Shown: piece after piece, positions 63,046 through 64,000 of the stretch
Position numbering within the stretch: the first letter of the stretch is position 1
Layout of the letters: each line of letters starts with the position of its first letter
NCBI GenBank assembly: GCA_022823465.1
Contig: JAJEHX010000042.1
Span: 144,047-208,046 of the forward strand
Origin: Candidatus Latescibacterota bacterium
Lineage (GTDB): Bacteria > JAAXHH01
Length of the DNA stretch: 64,000 nt
Direction: 5' to 3'
The notes under the pieces: generated by a model
The model's input: the letters and a program-made list of their open reading frames with translations, nothing else
The model's database searches: none
Told to the model about the DNA's origin: nothing
Position numbers and translations under genes: made by a program

Positions 63046-64000
63046 ATGAATCGTCCCAGGCGTAAAAAGTCGTCCGATCAGAAACTGGTGCCTATCTGCA
63101 ATATGACTATGTCCGAAACGCGCACGCAAATCGGCGCGCTGGCCTCCCAGATCGTACAGTCCTACGACACGATCGGCGGCCTGAACCGTATCGACGGCAA
63201 GAACCTGCCTTCCAGGGAACGGGTCTACGGCATCCTGAAGGACTTGCTTACGCTCTGCTTTCCCGGTTACTTCGGCGCCGAACCGCTCGTGACGAAGAAC
63301 GTGGCCTTCTACGTGGACGGGCTGGTGGACGCCATCTACATCCGCCTGAGAGAGGAAGTGACCCGCAGCCTCATGCACGACGCGCAGTGCAAGGGCAAGG
63401 ACCCCGTGGCCTGCGAGGAAATCGCAGACAGGATCTCGCTCGAGCTCCTCGAGGCCGTTCCCGGAATCCGGAAACTGCTCATGGGCGACGTGGAAGCCGC
63501 CTACGACGGCGATCCCGCGGCCAAGAGCCACGACGAAATCATCCTCAGCTACCCGTGCGTGGAAGCCATCGCCACCCACCGGATCGCCCATGAGCTGTAT
63601 TTACGGAAAACGCCGCTCATCCCGAGGATCATGTCCGAGCACGCCCACAGCCGCACGGGGATCGACATCCACCCCGGTGCGAACATCGGCACCCGCTTTT
63701 TCATAGACCACGGCACCGGGGTCGTCATCGGGGAGACCGCTGTGATCGGCAAGAACGTCAAGCTCTACCAGGGTGTGACGCTGGGCGCACTGAGTTTCAG
63801 GAAGGATGAAGGCGGACGTCTCGTCAAGGGGGGCAAGCGCCACCCTACCATCGAAGACGACGTGGTGATCTATTCCGGGGCGACGATCCTGGGCGGCGAA
63901 ACGACCGTCGGCCACGACTCCGTCATCGGGGCCAACGTCTGGTTGACGGAACCGGTGCCGCCCCATTCCAAGGTCACCATCGGAAACCCGCGGCTCGACG
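63046..64000 (+). CDS. cysE: Serine O-acetyltransferase (3' end cut by window edge)
   Basis: The first 318 residues are visible; the right edge cuts it. SAT makes O-acetylserine, the precursor of cysteine. The N-terminal helical region (about 1-185) is the long type, followed by the hexapeptide-repeat barrel: RTGIDIHPGANIG, the catalytic FIDHGTGVVIGETAVIG, LYQGVTLGALSF, and KRHPTIEDDVVIYSGATILG. It is divergent from the S55 gene, with a weak TTGACT at 62926-62931 in the 260-base gap. The start at 63046 (MNRPRRKKSS) could alternatively be one of two Met codons about 20 residues later. Confidence 0.9.
   Translation, partial: MNRPRRKKSSDQKLVPICNMTMSETRTQIGALASQIVQSYDTIGGLNRIDGKNLPSRERVYGILKDLLTLCFPGYFGAEPLVTKNVAFYVDGLVDAIYIRLREEVTRSLMHDAQCKGKDPVACEEIADRISLELLEAVPGIRKLLMGDVEAAYDGDPAAKSHDEIILSYPCVEAIATHRIAHELYLRKTPLIPRIMSEHAHSRTGIDIHPGANIGTRFFIDHGTGVVIGETAVIGKNVKLYQGVTLGALSFRKDEGGRLVKGGKRHPTIEDDVVIYSGATILGGETTVGHDSVIGANVWLTEPVPPHSKVTIGNPRLD

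Overview
The window is a densely coded, GC-rich bacterial chromosome segment of about 56 genes. A TonB-like protein, an outer-membrane barrel, a lytic transglycosylase lipoprotein and Tat/Sec signal peptides indicate a Gram-negative (diderm) cell. The mix of phytanoyl-CoA dioxygenase, sugar-phosphate isomerase/epimerase, HpnCDE squalene genes, a SpoIVB-type (S55) secreted protein and bactofilin suggests a poorly cultured lineage of the FCB/Latescibacterota-Gemmatimonadota sort. That placement is inference with low confidence, because no rRNA or other phylogenetic marker is present. No tRNA, rRNA, CRISPR array, insertion sequence or prophage was seen.

Layout. 1-5.2 kb: LacI regulator (runs off the left edge), APC amino-acid permease, nucleoside-type MFS transporter and a TonB-like protein. 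5.2-12.4 kb: secreted cyclophilin, a large M14-type metallopeptidase, then a probable catabolic run of amidohydrolase, SDR, cupin and beta-hydroxyacid dehydrogenase, ending with a small secreted protein. 12.5-21.3 kb: rpiA, ccmF, a 0.73-kb gap, RNase Y, queG, a LysM transglycosylase and a Rieske ferredoxin. 21.3-25.2 kb (minus strand): thiL and a 924-residue winged-helix/STAND-NTPase/membrane protein. 25.4-29.6 kb: ribB and the squalene genes hpnC-hpnD-hpnE. 29.7-33.2 kb: TIM-barrel isomerase behind a strong-looking promoter, GNAT acetyltransferase, outer-membrane barrel and a Tat-exported class V aminotransferase fold. 33.2-41.5 kb: surface polysaccharide or lipid-glycan genes (flippase, GT2, an AT-rich methyltransferase, YfhO-like protein, polyprenol-phosphate mannosyltransferase), then a translationally coupled PhyH dioxygenase and HpcH aldolase.

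41.5-62.8 kb is one long minus-strand block. Read in its own direction it runs: S55 secreted protein, beta-propeller protein, yebC, ruvC-ruvA-ruvB, queA, ispD, ispF, parA-parB, M23 peptidase, bactofilin, atpZ-atpI-atpB-E-F-H-A-G-D-C, methyltransferase. parAB beside the atp operon is a common chromosomal arrangement often found near the origin, although no dnaA, rsmG or parS was recognised here. cysE starts at 63.0 kb and runs off the right edge.

Pathway links inside the window: IspD and IspF (MEP pathway) supply the isoprenoids that HpnC/D/E convert to squalene, with no cyclase nearby. QueA and QueG are consecutive late steps of queuosine synthesis encoded 37 kb apart. Bactofilin, M23 peptidase and ParAB form a cell-shape/segregation neighbourhood. 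The most unusual single gene is the winged-helix/STAND/membrane protein. Other points of interest are an inverted repeat wrapped around a near-consensus promoter at 29.6 kb, an ATP synthase c subunit with several sodium-type ligand positions, an SDR lacking its catalytic Tyr and Lys, a Tat-exported PLP enzyme, and recurrent short tandem duplications of 9, 15, 18 and 26 bp.
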